In this document: positions 23,571-30,863 of the stretch, one piece after another
Position numbering within the stretch: position 1 is the stretch's first letter
Layout: every line of letters begins with the position of its first letter
Notes under the pieces: generated by a model
Seen by the model: only the letters and a program-made list of their open reading frames with translations
Database searches by the model: none
What the model was told of the DNA's origin: nothing
Made by a program: the position numbers and the translations under genes
Source: an uncultured Erysipelotrichaceae bacterium
Lineage (GTDB): Bacteria; Bacillota_I; Bacilli_A; Erysipelotrichales; Erysipelotrichaceae
Assembly (NCBI GenBank): GCA_946537835.1
Contig: CAMNGB010000004.1
Span: 1-37,962, forward strand
Reading direction: 5' to 3'
Length of the DNA stretch: 37,962 nt

Positions 23571-24392
23571 ATGGACGAGTTTGAAATCAGACAGAAAACA
23601 GCCGCGGGAAGAACCTTCATGCATATGGCAAAGGAAAATGATCCCGACTATAAGACCGACCAGTATTCCGGTGTCACGCAGCCGCCGCTGTTCAAGGATC
23701 CGGTTTCTGAAAACATCATCAAGCTGCCGACTGATTTTGCCGGCCTGGATATCCGCAATGACTTTCTGGGAGTGATCAACGGCCGTGCCTCCCACCGTGT
23801 CTACCGGGAAGAGAATATCAGTCTGACGGAACTGTCCTTTATCCTCTGGTGTGCCCAGGGTGTCAAGGATCTCAGAGGCAAGCGCTATGCAACGCTGCGC
23901 ACGGTTCCCTGCGGCGGTGCCCGTCATGAATTTGAACTGTACCTGTGCATCCAGCATGTCGAAGGACTGGCAAACGGCTTCTATCATTATCTGCCGCAGA
24001 ATCACAGCCTGGAATGCCTGAAGGAACAGGAAGATGTCAAAGAGTTTATCGGAACCTCCCTCAGCGGCCAGACCTGGGCCAATAAGGCAGGGGTCGTCTT
24101 CTATTTTGACATGGTCGCATACCGTGCCGAATGGCGCTACGGCATCCATGCCCACCGCATTGCCCTGGTCGACGCCGGCTATATCTCCCAGAATATCTAT
24201 CTGGCATGTACGGCTCTGGGAATCGGCGGCTGTGCCATCGGTGCCATTCAGGAAGACTGTTCCAATGAAGTATTCGGCCTGGACGGTGACGAGGAATTTA
24301 TTTTCCTGGCGCATCCGATCGGAAAGATCGCAGCGGAAGATCATCAGAAGGAACTGGATTTCTATGCCTTTGTGCATGATTATGATCTGTGA
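23571..24392 (+). CDS. SagB-type (nitroreductase-fold) flavin dehydrogenase
   Basis: A 273-residue FMN enzyme of the nitroreductase superfamily, SagB/ThcOx branch. The family pattern is clear: NGRASHRVYREENISLTELSFILWCAQGV, then the FMN-binding RTVPCGGARHEFELYL, then GVVFYFDMVAYRAEWRYG, and finally GYISQNIYLACTALGIGGCAIGA. SagB enzymes oxidise thiazoline and oxazoline rings in ribosomal peptide antibiotics, but many stand alone with other, mostly unknown roles. No cyclodehydratase (SagC/D or YcaO) or precursor peptide was seen nearby, so a role in peptide maturation is not supported. It follows the amidohydrolase by 17 bases and is probably cotranscribed with it. AGAAAGGAATC precedes the ATG. 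Confidence 0.87.
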   Translation: MDEFEIRQKTAAGRTFMHMAKENDPDYKTDQYSGVTQPPLFKDPVSENIIKLPTDFAGLDIRNDFLGVINGRASHRVYREENISLTELSFILWCAQGVKDLRGKRYATLRTVPCGGARHEFELYLCIQHVEGLANGFYHYLPQNHSLECLKEQEDVKEFIGTSLSGQTWANKAGVVFYFDMVAYRAEWRYGIHAHRIALVDAGYISQNIYLACTALGIGGCAIGAIQEDCSNEVFGLDGDEEFIFLAHPIGKIAAEDHQKELDFYAFVHDYDL

Positions 24393-24424
24393 GGATCCGT
24401 AATATCTCGATTGACAATTTCATA

Positions 24425-24433
24425 TGCTAAACT
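24425..24433 (+). promoter_or_regulatory. Extended -10 element of the rpiR-type gene
   Basis: TGC-TAAACT is an extended -10 with four of six consensus bases, six bases (GAAAGT) before the ATG at 24440, so the transcript would be leaderless. A perfect TTGACA at 24411-24416 is too close (11 bases) to act as its -35. Confidence 0.45.
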
Positions 24434-24439
24434 GAAAGT

Positions 24440-25336
24440 ATGCTGATACAGGATTTACTGAAAAATCAGGATACTTTTTCTGACAGTGAAAAACAGATTG
24501 CGGATTATTTTCTGAATCAGAAGGAAGCACTCCGGAAACAGGGTGCCAGAAAAATCGCTGCCGCGGTCTACGTGGCTCCGTCTTCTGTCGTGCGCTTCTG
24601 CCAGCGGCTGGGTTTCGGCGGCCTGGAGGATTTCAGGGAACAGTATCTGGAAGAACTGAACTATCATTCACGCTATTTTGACAGCATTGATCCCAACCAT
24701 CCGTTTGATGCCGGAGACAATGAACTGGAGACCGCCGGCAAGATCGCTGCCCTTTATCATGAAACGGTGCAGGATACGCTGTCACTTCTGAACCGGCGGC
24801 AGCTGAAAAAGGCAGTATCCCTGCTGGACAGGGAGACAGTCTATATTATTACTCTGTCGGCACAGCGCGGCGTTGCCCAGGTATTCAAGGAAAAGATGGC
24901 AAAGATCGGACGCAGAGTCATGATCTGCACATCGGACCAAGAAACGCTGTTTGAAATCGAGCATGCCGATCCTGCAAAAACGGCGTTCCTGTTTCTTTCC
25001 TATACCGGAGAAAGCGAACACTGCCTGCGTTTTGCCCGGATGGTCATGGATAAAAAACTGCCGTGTGCAGCAATCACTTCCTACGGAGTCAATCATCTGT
25101 CGGATCTGATTCCCTGCAGCCTGCGGGTCTCTTCCCGGGAGAAACTGGTATCCAATCTCGGCAATTTCAGCTTCAGCCTTTCTTCGCTGTATGTGCTGGA
25201 TGTGATCTATGCCGATATCTTCCGTCTTGATTATGAGGAAAATTACCGGCGGAAAAAGGAAAGTTCCCGGAAGGAAGGAGAAATCCGGGTTGTTTCAAGG
25301 GGCCGCAGGTCCAGCAATTCCACCCTGAACGAATAG
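24440..25336 (+). CDS. RpiR/MurR-family sugar-phosphate-responsive regulator
   Basis: A 298-residue transcription factor with an N-terminal helix-turn-helix (residues about 1-75; recognition region AAVYVAPSSVVRFCQRLGFGGLEDFREQ) and a C-terminal SIS domain (about 110-250; ETVYIITLSAQRGVAQVFKEKMAKIGRRVMIC and TAFLFLSYTGESEHCLRFARM) that senses phosphosugars. The last 45 residues are a basic tail (YRRKKESSRKEGEIRVVSRGRRS) not typical of the family. It lies just upstream of the GH4 gene in the same direction, with palindromic sequence between them, so it probably controls that gene. No Shine-Dalgarno sequence precedes the ATG; an extended -10 sits six bases upstream. Confidence 0.9.
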   Translation: MLIQDLLKNQDTFSDSEKQIADYFLNQKEALRKQGARKIAAAVYVAPSSVVRFCQRLGFGGLEDFREQYLEELNYHSRYFDSIDPNHPFDAGDNELETAGKIAALYHETVQDTLSLLNRRQLKKAVSLLDRETVYIITLSAQRGVAQVFKEKMAKIGRRVMICTSDQETLFEIEHADPAKTAFLFLSYTGESEHCLRFARMVMDKKLPCAAITSYGVNHLSDLIPCSLRVSSREKLVSNLGNFSFSLSSLYVLDVIYADIFRLDYEENYRRKKESSRKEGEIRVVSRGRRSSNSTLNE

Positions 25337-25391
25337 GGAACAGTGTTCCGCAAAATGACAAAATAATCAGGAACGAGCGGAACGGAGTTCA
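25337..25391 (+). promoter_or_regulatory. Candidate operator for the RpiR-type regulator upstream of the GH4 gene
   Basis: GGAACA-G-TGTTCC at 25337-25349 is a perfect palindrome with 6-bp arms, directly after the regulator's stop codon. A second GGAAC-rich cluster follows (GGAACGAGCGGAACGGAGTTC around 25371-25391), in which GAAC and GTTC form a shorter inverted repeat. Both lie upstream of the GH4 promoter, where an operator would be expected. Which protein binds is inference. Confidence 0.45.
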
Positions 25392-25408
25392 AACTGTCAG
25401 CGCTTTCG

Positions 25409-25437
25409 TTGTGAAGCAGATAAATGTTAATTATAAT
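25409..25437 (+). promoter_or_regulatory. Promoter of the GH4 gene
   Basis: TTGTGA (25409-25414) and a perfect TATAAT (25432-25437) are 17 bases apart. The ATG of the GH4 gene is 31 bases downstream, with a GAGAGAGGA ribosome site between. Confidence 0.7.
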
Positions 25438-25467
25438 TTGACTGAAAAGAGAGAGGATATATCATTC

Positions 25468-26865
25468 ATGGAAAAGAAACCAGTAAAAATCGTTACTATC
25501 GGCGGCGGCAGCAGCTACACACCGGAACTGATGGAAGGCTTCATCAAGCGTTATGATGAACTTCCGATCAGAGAAATCTGGCTGTGTGATGTCGAAGCCG
25601 GCAAAGAAAAGCTTGAAATTGTCGGTGCCATGGCTCAGCGCATGTGGGATGCCACACCGTACGGTGTCAAGGTTCATCTGACTCTTGACCGCAGAGAAGC
25701 ACTTCCGGGTGCTGACTTCGTCACGACCCAGTTCCGTGTCGGTCTGCTGGATGCCCGTATCAAGGATGAAAGAATTCCGTCTTCCTACGGCATGCTGGGA
25801 CAGGAAACAAACGGTGCCGGCGGCATGTTCAAGGCCTTCCGCACCATTCCGGTCATCCTCGGCATCATCGAAGACATGAAGGAACTCTGCCCGGATGCCT
25901 GGCTCATCAACTTCACCAACCCGTCCGGCATGGTTACCGAAGCAGCCATCAAATGGGGCGGCTGGAAGAAGACTGTCGGTCTGTGCAATGTTCCGGTAGG
26001 TGCTCTGATGAAGGAGCCGCCGCAGTTCGGTCTGACCGAGAGAGAATGCATTCACCAGTTTGCCGGTCTGAACCACTTCCATTATCACAAGGTGACAGAC
26101 CAGCACGGCAATGACCTCACCGACAAGCTGATCGACAACATGTATGATCCGAATGTCGATGACGGCACACCGGCAAATATCTTTGAATGCAAGTTCCTGA
26201 AAGATCATCTGAAGCAGATTCAGCTGATTCCGTGCGGATATCACCGTTACTACTATATGCATGATGAAATGCTGAAGCATTCTCTGGAAGAATTCAATAC
26301 GGTCGGAACCCGTGCCCAGCAGGTCAAGCAGACCGAAGCTGAACTGTTCGAACTGTACAAGGATCCGAATCTGAACTACAAGCCGGAACAGCTGTCCAAG
26401 CGCGGCGGTGCTCATTATTCCGATGCCGCATGCGAATGCATCTGCTCCATCTATAACGACAAGCGCACCCATATGGTTGTCTCCACCCAGAACAACGGTG
26501 CCATCAGCGATCTGCCGTATGACTGCATCGTCGAGATTTCCTGCATCATTACCGGCAAGGGGCCGATGCCGCTGACATGGGGAAGTTTCCATCCGAGTGA
26601 AAGAGGCTATGTCCAGATGATGAAAGCCATGGAAGAATGCGTCATCGAAGCTGCCATTACCGGTAATTACGGCCTGGCCCTGGCTGCTTTCGAAATGAAT
26701 CCGATGGTAGAACACGGTCATGTTGCCCAGACAGTTCTCGATGAACTCCTGGTTGCACATGAGAAATATCTGCCGCAGTTCGCCGACAAGATTGCCGAGC
26801 TGAAGGCTGCCGGTGTCTATCCGAAGGATCCGGTCGTTCAGGACCTCCTGGCAAACGGCAAATAA
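25468..26865 (+). CDS. Family 4 glycosidase, likely 6-phospho-beta-glucosidase
   Basis: A 465-residue NAD- and metal-dependent glycosidase. The N-terminal dinucleotide motif is VTIGGGSSYTPELMEGF, the SSYTPEL version typical of the 6-phospho-beta-glucosidase branch (CelF, LicH). The metal ligands are the Cys in VGLCNVPVG and the His in GLNHFHYH; LINFTNPSGMVTEA and the Tyr of GGAHYSDAA belong to the active site. GH4 enzymes work by oxidation at C3, elimination and reduction. The enzyme would split phosphorylated disaccharides imported by a PTS, but no PTS permease is in the window. The start at 25468 (MEKKPVKIVTIGG) is chosen over one at 25411, which would overlap the promoter. The RpiR-type gene upstream is the probable regulator. 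Confidence 0.92.
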   Translation: MEKKPVKIVTIGGGSSYTPELMEGFIKRYDELPIREIWLCDVEAGKEKLEIVGAMAQRMWDATPYGVKVHLTLDRREALPGADFVTTQFRVGLLDARIKDERIPSSYGMLGQETNGAGGMFKAFRTIPVILGIIEDMKELCPDAWLINFTNPSGMVTEAAIKWGGWKKTVGLCNVPVGALMKEPPQFGLTERECIHQFAGLNHFHYHKVTDQHGNDLTDKLIDNMYDPNVDDGTPANIFECKFLKDHLKQIQLIPCGYHRYYYMHDEMLKHSLEEFNTVGTRAQQVKQTEAELFELYKDPNLNYKPEQLSKRGGAHYSDAACECICSIYNDKRTHMVVSTQNNGAISDLPYDCIVEISCIITGKGPMPLTWGSFHPSERGYVQMMKAMEECVIEAAITGNYGLALAAFEMNPMVEHGHVAQTVLDELLVAHEKYLPQFADKIAELKAAGVYPKDPVVQDLLANGK

Positions 26866-26871
26866 TTGACA

Positions 26872-26897
26872 GGCCGGGGCTTAACCCGGCCTTTTTT
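26872..26897 (+). terminator. Strong terminator hairpin between the GH4 gene and the LRR operon
   Basis: GGCCGGG pairs perfectly with CCCGGCC around a six-base loop and is followed by six T. Only 16 bases separate the T-run from the ATG of the leucine-rich-repeat gene, and those hold its ribosome site, so there is no space for a promoter after it. Confidence 0.92.
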
Positions 26898-26913
26898 CAC
26901 TGAGAGGGGATCC

Positions 26914-27960
26914 ATGACATTTACGATCAGCGGCACCACACTGAAGAAATATGAAGGAAATGAAGAGCACGTAATCATTCCCGACGGCATCGAAGCCATC
27001 GCCGATTACGCCTTTTACGGTGCTTCAGAGATGCAGACGGTCCAATTCCCCGAAAGCCTGCGGGAAATCGGTTCCGATGTTTTCTATGACTGCGAAAAGC
27101 TGATTGAGGCAGTGATTCCCGACAGTGTTATTTATATGGGAAGTGCCGTGTTTTCCCGCTGCTGCAGCCTGGAATCCGTACAGCTTTCGAACCGGCTGAC
27201 AGCACTGCCGAAGATCACGTTCTATCAGTGTGAAAACCTGCAGGAAGTGATCCTGCCGGCAAATCTCAGAAAACTCAGCCGGGCCTGTTTCCAGCAGTGT
27301 CACAGCCTGAAGCAGATCAGTCTTCCGGCTTCGCTGAAAATCATTGAAGAAAATGCCTTTGATGACTGTACGGCACTGAATGAGATCGTTCTGCCGGAGG
27401 GAATCGAAGAAATCGGCGAGAATGCCTTCTTCGGCTGTCAGAATCTGCGGCGGATCAATCTTCCTTCCTCGCTGACCTTTATCGGAAAGGGAGCCCTGGA
27501 GACACACGGCCGGATCCGCATCGATGCCGATGAGAGTGTGTATCTGGCGGCAGGCATGCTGGAGAACAACTGGAACATGAACTGGAACTTCGGTTCCAAC
27601 GGCCGCTACAACGGCCGCAATGAAGACAATTATCAGCTGTATGATTCCTGGCTGGTGAATCTGGATCTGAAGCAGTGGAAGCCGCTGGCCAGAAACATCC
27701 TGGCGGTCAACTACCTGGAAAGCTTCCGGCGCCCGGAAGGAATGTATGATGAATGGATCATTGCTGAACGGGAAGAAATACTGGAACTGATCATTTCCCA
27801 AAAACGCTGGAATGCGCTCAGACAGGCATTGAATCTGGGACTGGTCACACCCAGGCATCTGCAGCCGTATCTTTCAAGGATCCATGATCCGGCTGTAAGG
27901 GCACAGCTGATGCAGGAAAGCAGAGGGGAAGAAGCAGAAGATCTGCTGGATCTTCTGTAG
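26914..27960 (+). CDS. Cytosolic BspA-type leucine-rich-repeat protein
   Basis: A 348-residue protein with about seven 23-residue LRR_5 repeats between residues 15 and 200; the recurring unit is I(x)3AFxxCxxLxxIxLPxSLxxI, as in SLKQISLPASLKIIEENAFDDC and QNLRRINLPSSLTFIGKGAL. Unlike most BspA-like proteins it has no signal peptide or wall anchor, so it should stay in the cytosol. The C-terminal third (about 225-348) is a Trp/Asn-rich linker and a helical domain (LKQWKPLARNILAVNYLESFR; EEILELIISQKRWNALRQALNLGL). It is the first gene of a run with vWA, MoxR and EIIB-ROK genes, the next starting 11 bases on. A role as a protein-binding partner or substrate adaptor for the MoxR-vWA pair is inference. 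The start at 26914 has GAGAGGGG upstream; an ATG at 26866 would cover the terminator. Confidence 0.85.
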   Translation: MTFTISGTTLKKYEGNEEHVIIPDGIEAIADYAFYGASEMQTVQFPESLREIGSDVFYDCEKLIEAVIPDSVIYMGSAVFSRCCSLESVQLSNRLTALPKITFYQCENLQEVILPANLRKLSRACFQQCHSLKQISLPASLKIIEENAFDDCTALNEIVLPEGIEEIGENAFFGCQNLRRINLPSSLTFIGKGALETHGRIRIDADESVYLAAGMLENNWNMNWNFGSNGRYNGRNEDNYQLYDSWLVNLDLKQWKPLARNILAVNYLESFRRPEGMYDEWIIAEREEILELIISQKRWNALRQALNLGLVTPRHLQPYLSRIHDPAVRAQLMQESRGEEAEDLLDLL

Positions 27961-27971
27961 AAAGACATTGT

Positions 27972-29375
27972 ATGGATGAAGAACTGATACAGATCAGCGA
28001 AGAGATATTCCGCGAGGTGATCTCCCGGCTGACGCTGCATCTGCGCTTTATGGATATTGCACTCAACCGCTATATATTTGCGGCCGATGCGACCGAGTTC
28101 AGATGTGACGGCAGAGTCTTTCATTATGCCCCGATTGCGCTGATCAAGATGTTCCGCAATGATCCCCGCAAGGTAACAAGAGGCTACCTCCATATCGTTC
28201 TTCATTCTGTTTTTCAGCATCCGTATTTTGCCGATAACCGCCGCCCGTCCCTGTGGAATCTGGCATGTGACATTGCTGTTGAGGAAGTCATCCGGCAGCT
28301 CGGACTGGAATGCACGGAACGCGATGACCGGGCGGAGACGGACCGCATCCTTGACCGTATCCGGCAGGCAGTCCCGGCTTTTACAGCTCCGAAGATCTAT
28401 CACTGGCTTGAAGATCTGCAGCAGGATGAAATCAAGCTGATGGCGCCGCTGTTTCACTTTGACGAGCATGATACCTGGTATCATCTCAGAAATGTCACCG
28501 GCAGCCGCGAAAAGCTGTTCGGCGATGAGGTGAAGGATGATTCTTCCGCAGCCGGCAATAATATCTTTGACAAGGCGTCCCATGATACCGGAGAAAGGAA
28601 AGAAGGGGAAGATCCTTCACAGAAAGATGCCGAGATCCGGCAGATCCGCAATGCCCTGAAGGACTGGAAGGAAATCTCGGAAAAGATTGAAACCGACCTG
28701 GAACTGTTTCAGAAAGAGCACGGTGACAGGACGGAAGCGCTGATCCAGTCACTGGAAGCGCTGCACCGGGAGAAATATGACTATTCTGCATTTCTGAAGA
28801 AATTCATGCAGAGCGGCGAGAAAATGCAGATCAATGATGAGGATTTTGATACGATCTTCTATACCTACGGTCTGCAGCTGTACAGGAATCTGCCGCTGAT
28901 CGAACCGCTGGAATTCAGGGAAACAAGCAGTGTCAGGGAACTGGTGATAGCCATCGATACCTCCGGATCCGTGCAGGGGAAGACCGTCCAGTCATTTCTG
29001 CAGAAAACCTATGATCTGTTTCAGCAGCGCGAGAATTTCTTCTCCCGTTTCTGCATTCATATCATTCAGTGTGACATGGTGATCCGGGATGTCAGCATCA
29101 TCCGCACGGCCAGGCAGTTTGAACAGTATATCGAAAAAGTCGAAATCAAGGGCCTGGGCGGAACCGATTTCCGGCCGGTCTTCAATTATGTGGAAGAAGA
29201 ACTGAAAAATCACCGCTTCCGAAGGCTGGGAGGCCTGCTCTATTTCACCGACGGCGACGGAATCTATCCGAAACATAAACCTTCATGGCGCACGGCATTC
29301 CTGTTTACATCGGATGACAAAAACATCACCGTGCCGCCATGGGCAATCAAATACATTCTGGAAGGAGAAGAGTAA
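27972..29375 (+). CDS. vWA / DUF2201-type protein, MoxR partner
   Basis: A 467-residue protein of the vWA-like DUF2201 group. The N-terminal putative metallopeptidase region has GYLHIVLHSVFQHPYF, with His at 74, 78 and 83, but the Glu of the expected HExxH is Ile, so it is probably not an active protease. NLACDIAVEEVI follows as in the family. Residues about 200-265 are charged and probably coiled (AEIRQIRNALKDWKEISEKI). The C-terminal vWA domain has the MIDAS residues DTSGS (about 327-331), GGTDFRP (Thr near 397) and FTDGDG. vWA partners of MoxR ATPases act as adaptors in complexes such as RavA-ViaA and CbbQ-CbbO, and the MoxR gene follows here after one base. The ribosome site is weak, so coupling to the LRR gene is likely. 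Confidence 0.87.
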   Translation: MDEELIQISEEIFREVISRLTLHLRFMDIALNRYIFAADATEFRCDGRVFHYAPIALIKMFRNDPRKVTRGYLHIVLHSVFQHPYFADNRRPSLWNLACDIAVEEVIRQLGLECTERDDRAETDRILDRIRQAVPAFTAPKIYHWLEDLQQDEIKLMAPLFHFDEHDTWYHLRNVTGSREKLFGDEVKDDSSAAGNNIFDKASHDTGERKEGEDPSQKDAEIRQIRNALKDWKEISEKIETDLELFQKEHGDRTEALIQSLEALHREKYDYSAFLKKFMQSGEKMQINDEDFDTIFYTYGLQLYRNLPLIEPLEFRETSSVRELVIAIDTSGSVQGKTVQSFLQKTYDLFQQRENFFSRFCIHIIQCDMVIRDVSIIRTARQFEQYIEKVEIKGLGGTDFRPVFNYVEEELKNHRFRRLGGLLYFTDGDGIYPKHKPSWRTAFLFTSDDKNITVPPWAIKYILEGEE

Positions 29376-29376
29376 T

Positions 29377-30861
29377 ATGCATATTCAGGAAGCCAAGAAC
29401 CAGATCAGGAACGCCGTCATAGCCTACGGCACAAAAGACGCACACGGACGTCTCAGGATACCGACCGAAAAGCAGCGGCCGATTTTCCTGGTGGGAGCAC
29501 CGGGCATCGGCAAGACAGCCATCGTCGAACAGATCGCTTCCGAACTGAATATCGGCTTTGTCTCCTATGCGATGACCCATCATACAAGACAGAGTGCACT
29601 GGGTCTGCCGTTCATTGAGAAAAAGGAATACGGCGGCGAAACCTACAGTGTTTCCGAATATACGATGAGTGAGATTATCGCCAGCGTCTATGAAGAAATG
29701 CAGAAGACCGGCAACGATATGGGAATCCTGTTTCTTGATGAAATCAACTGCGTTTCCGAAACACTGGCACCGTCAATGCTGCAGTTTCTGCAGTACAAGA
29801 CGTTCGGAAGACATAAGGTGCCGGAGGGCTGGATCGTCGTTACTGCCGGCAACCCGCCGGAATTCAATGATTCCGTCAGGGAATTCGACATTGCCATGCT
29901 GGACCGTCTCAAGAAGATCGAAGTGGAACCGGACTTTGAAGTCTGGAAGGGATTTGCCGTAAAGAATCATGTCCATCCGGTTGTGCTTTCCTATCTGGAG
30001 ATCCGCAATCAGTATTTTTACAGGGTCACAACAACCGTGGACGGCATGTCCTTTGTGACTGCCAGAGGCTGGGATGATCTGAGCCAGATGATTTTCCTGT
30101 ATGAAGAGAATCATCTTGTTGTCAATTATGATCTGATCTCGCAGTATATCCAGGATGAGGAAATCGCAAAGGATTTTGCGGCTTACTATGACCTGTATCA
30201 TAAATATGAATCCGATTACCGGATCAATGAGATTCTGGACGGCAGTGCCGCAGCCGAAATCGTTGAGCGTGCAGCCAATGCAAAGTTTGATGAACGCCTG
30301 TCACTGATTTCCCTGCTGCTGTCTTCACTCGAAGATGAAGCGCAAGCTGTGAATCAGACGGAGAATGCTCTGCGTAATGTTCTGAAGGAAATCCGGGAGG
30401 CGGATCAGCTGAATGAGGAATTCCTGCAGGCAAAAAAGGATCTCTGGCACCGCAAGAGCGAACTGACCGATGCCCGTGAACATGTTGATCTGGCATTCGC
30501 CTGTGAAGATCTGTATGATCAGATGCTGCGCATGCAGAAGAGCGGAGCTGATGAAGCCGGACTGAAGCAGTATCTCAGAGAAAATGTGATGAAGCTGAAG
30601 GATGAAACGGCCGGCCTGCTCAGATATCTGGACAATGTCTTTGTCTTCTTTGAAAAGGCATTCGGCTCCGGACAGGAAATGCTGATACTGGTCAGCGAAC
30701 TGACGGTGCGTCCCGCCGTTTCCGCCTTTATTTACAGTCACGGATGTGATAAATACTATGAGTACAACAGTCAGCTGCTGTTTGCAGACCGGGACAGTGC
30801 CATCAACGAAAGAATCGATGCCCTCGATCTGCTGGAACTGACGGATGACATAACGGAGTGA
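29377..30861 (+). CDS. MoxR-type AAA+ ATPase
   Basis: A 494-residue ATPase. Walker A is GAPGIGKTA (residues 40-48), Walker B is GILFLDEINCVSETL (about 116-130), sensor 1 is VVTAGNPPEFND (about 152-163) and the arginine finger region is FDIAMLDRLKKIEV. The TRQSALGLPF stretch after Walker A matches the MoxR/YeaC-like clade. The C-terminal 220 residues are helical and lack any known domain (for example QLNEEFLQAKKDLWHRKSELTDAR), likely coiled coil. MoxR proteins with vWA partners remodel or load metals into target proteins; the target here is unknown. The start at 29377 has AAGGAG upstream; an ATG at 29314 would overlap the vWA gene. The EIIB-ROK gene begins 2 bases after its stop. Confidence 0.9.
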   Translation: MHIQEAKNQIRNAVIAYGTKDAHGRLRIPTEKQRPIFLVGAPGIGKTAIVEQIASELNIGFVSYAMTHHTRQSALGLPFIEKKEYGGETYSVSEYTMSEIIASVYEEMQKTGNDMGILFLDEINCVSETLAPSMLQFLQYKTFGRHKVPEGWIVVTAGNPPEFNDSVREFDIAMLDRLKKIEVEPDFEVWKGFAVKNHVHPVVLSYLEIRNQYFYRVTTTVDGMSFVTARGWDDLSQMIFLYEENHLVVNYDLISQYIQDEEIAKDFAAYYDLYHKYESDYRINEILDGSAAAEIVERAANAKFDERLSLISLLLSSLEDEAQAVNQTENALRNVLKEIREADQLNEEFLQAKKDLWHRKSELTDAREHVDLAFACEDLYDQMLRMQKSGADEAGLKQYLRENVMKLKDETAGLLRYLDNVFVFFEKAFGSGQEMLILVSELTVRPAVSAFIYSHGCDKYYEYNSQLLFADRDSAINERIDALDLLELTDDITE

Positions 30862-30863
30862 AA

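Noticed and set aside
23571-24392. SagB-type gene as part of a thiazole/oxazole peptide cluster
   Set aside because: No YcaO/SagD, SagC, precursor peptide or exporter was found on either side.
24411-24433. Perfect TTGACA upstream of the RpiR-type gene as a -35 box
   Set aside because: The nearest -10-like sequence is only 11 bases away and no hexamer at 16-18 bases resembles TATAAT, so it cannot form a normal promoter with it.
25462-26760. 432-codon minus-strand frame opposite the GH4 gene
   Set aside because: It is antisense to a clear GH4 protein and has no ribosome site or recognisable motif.
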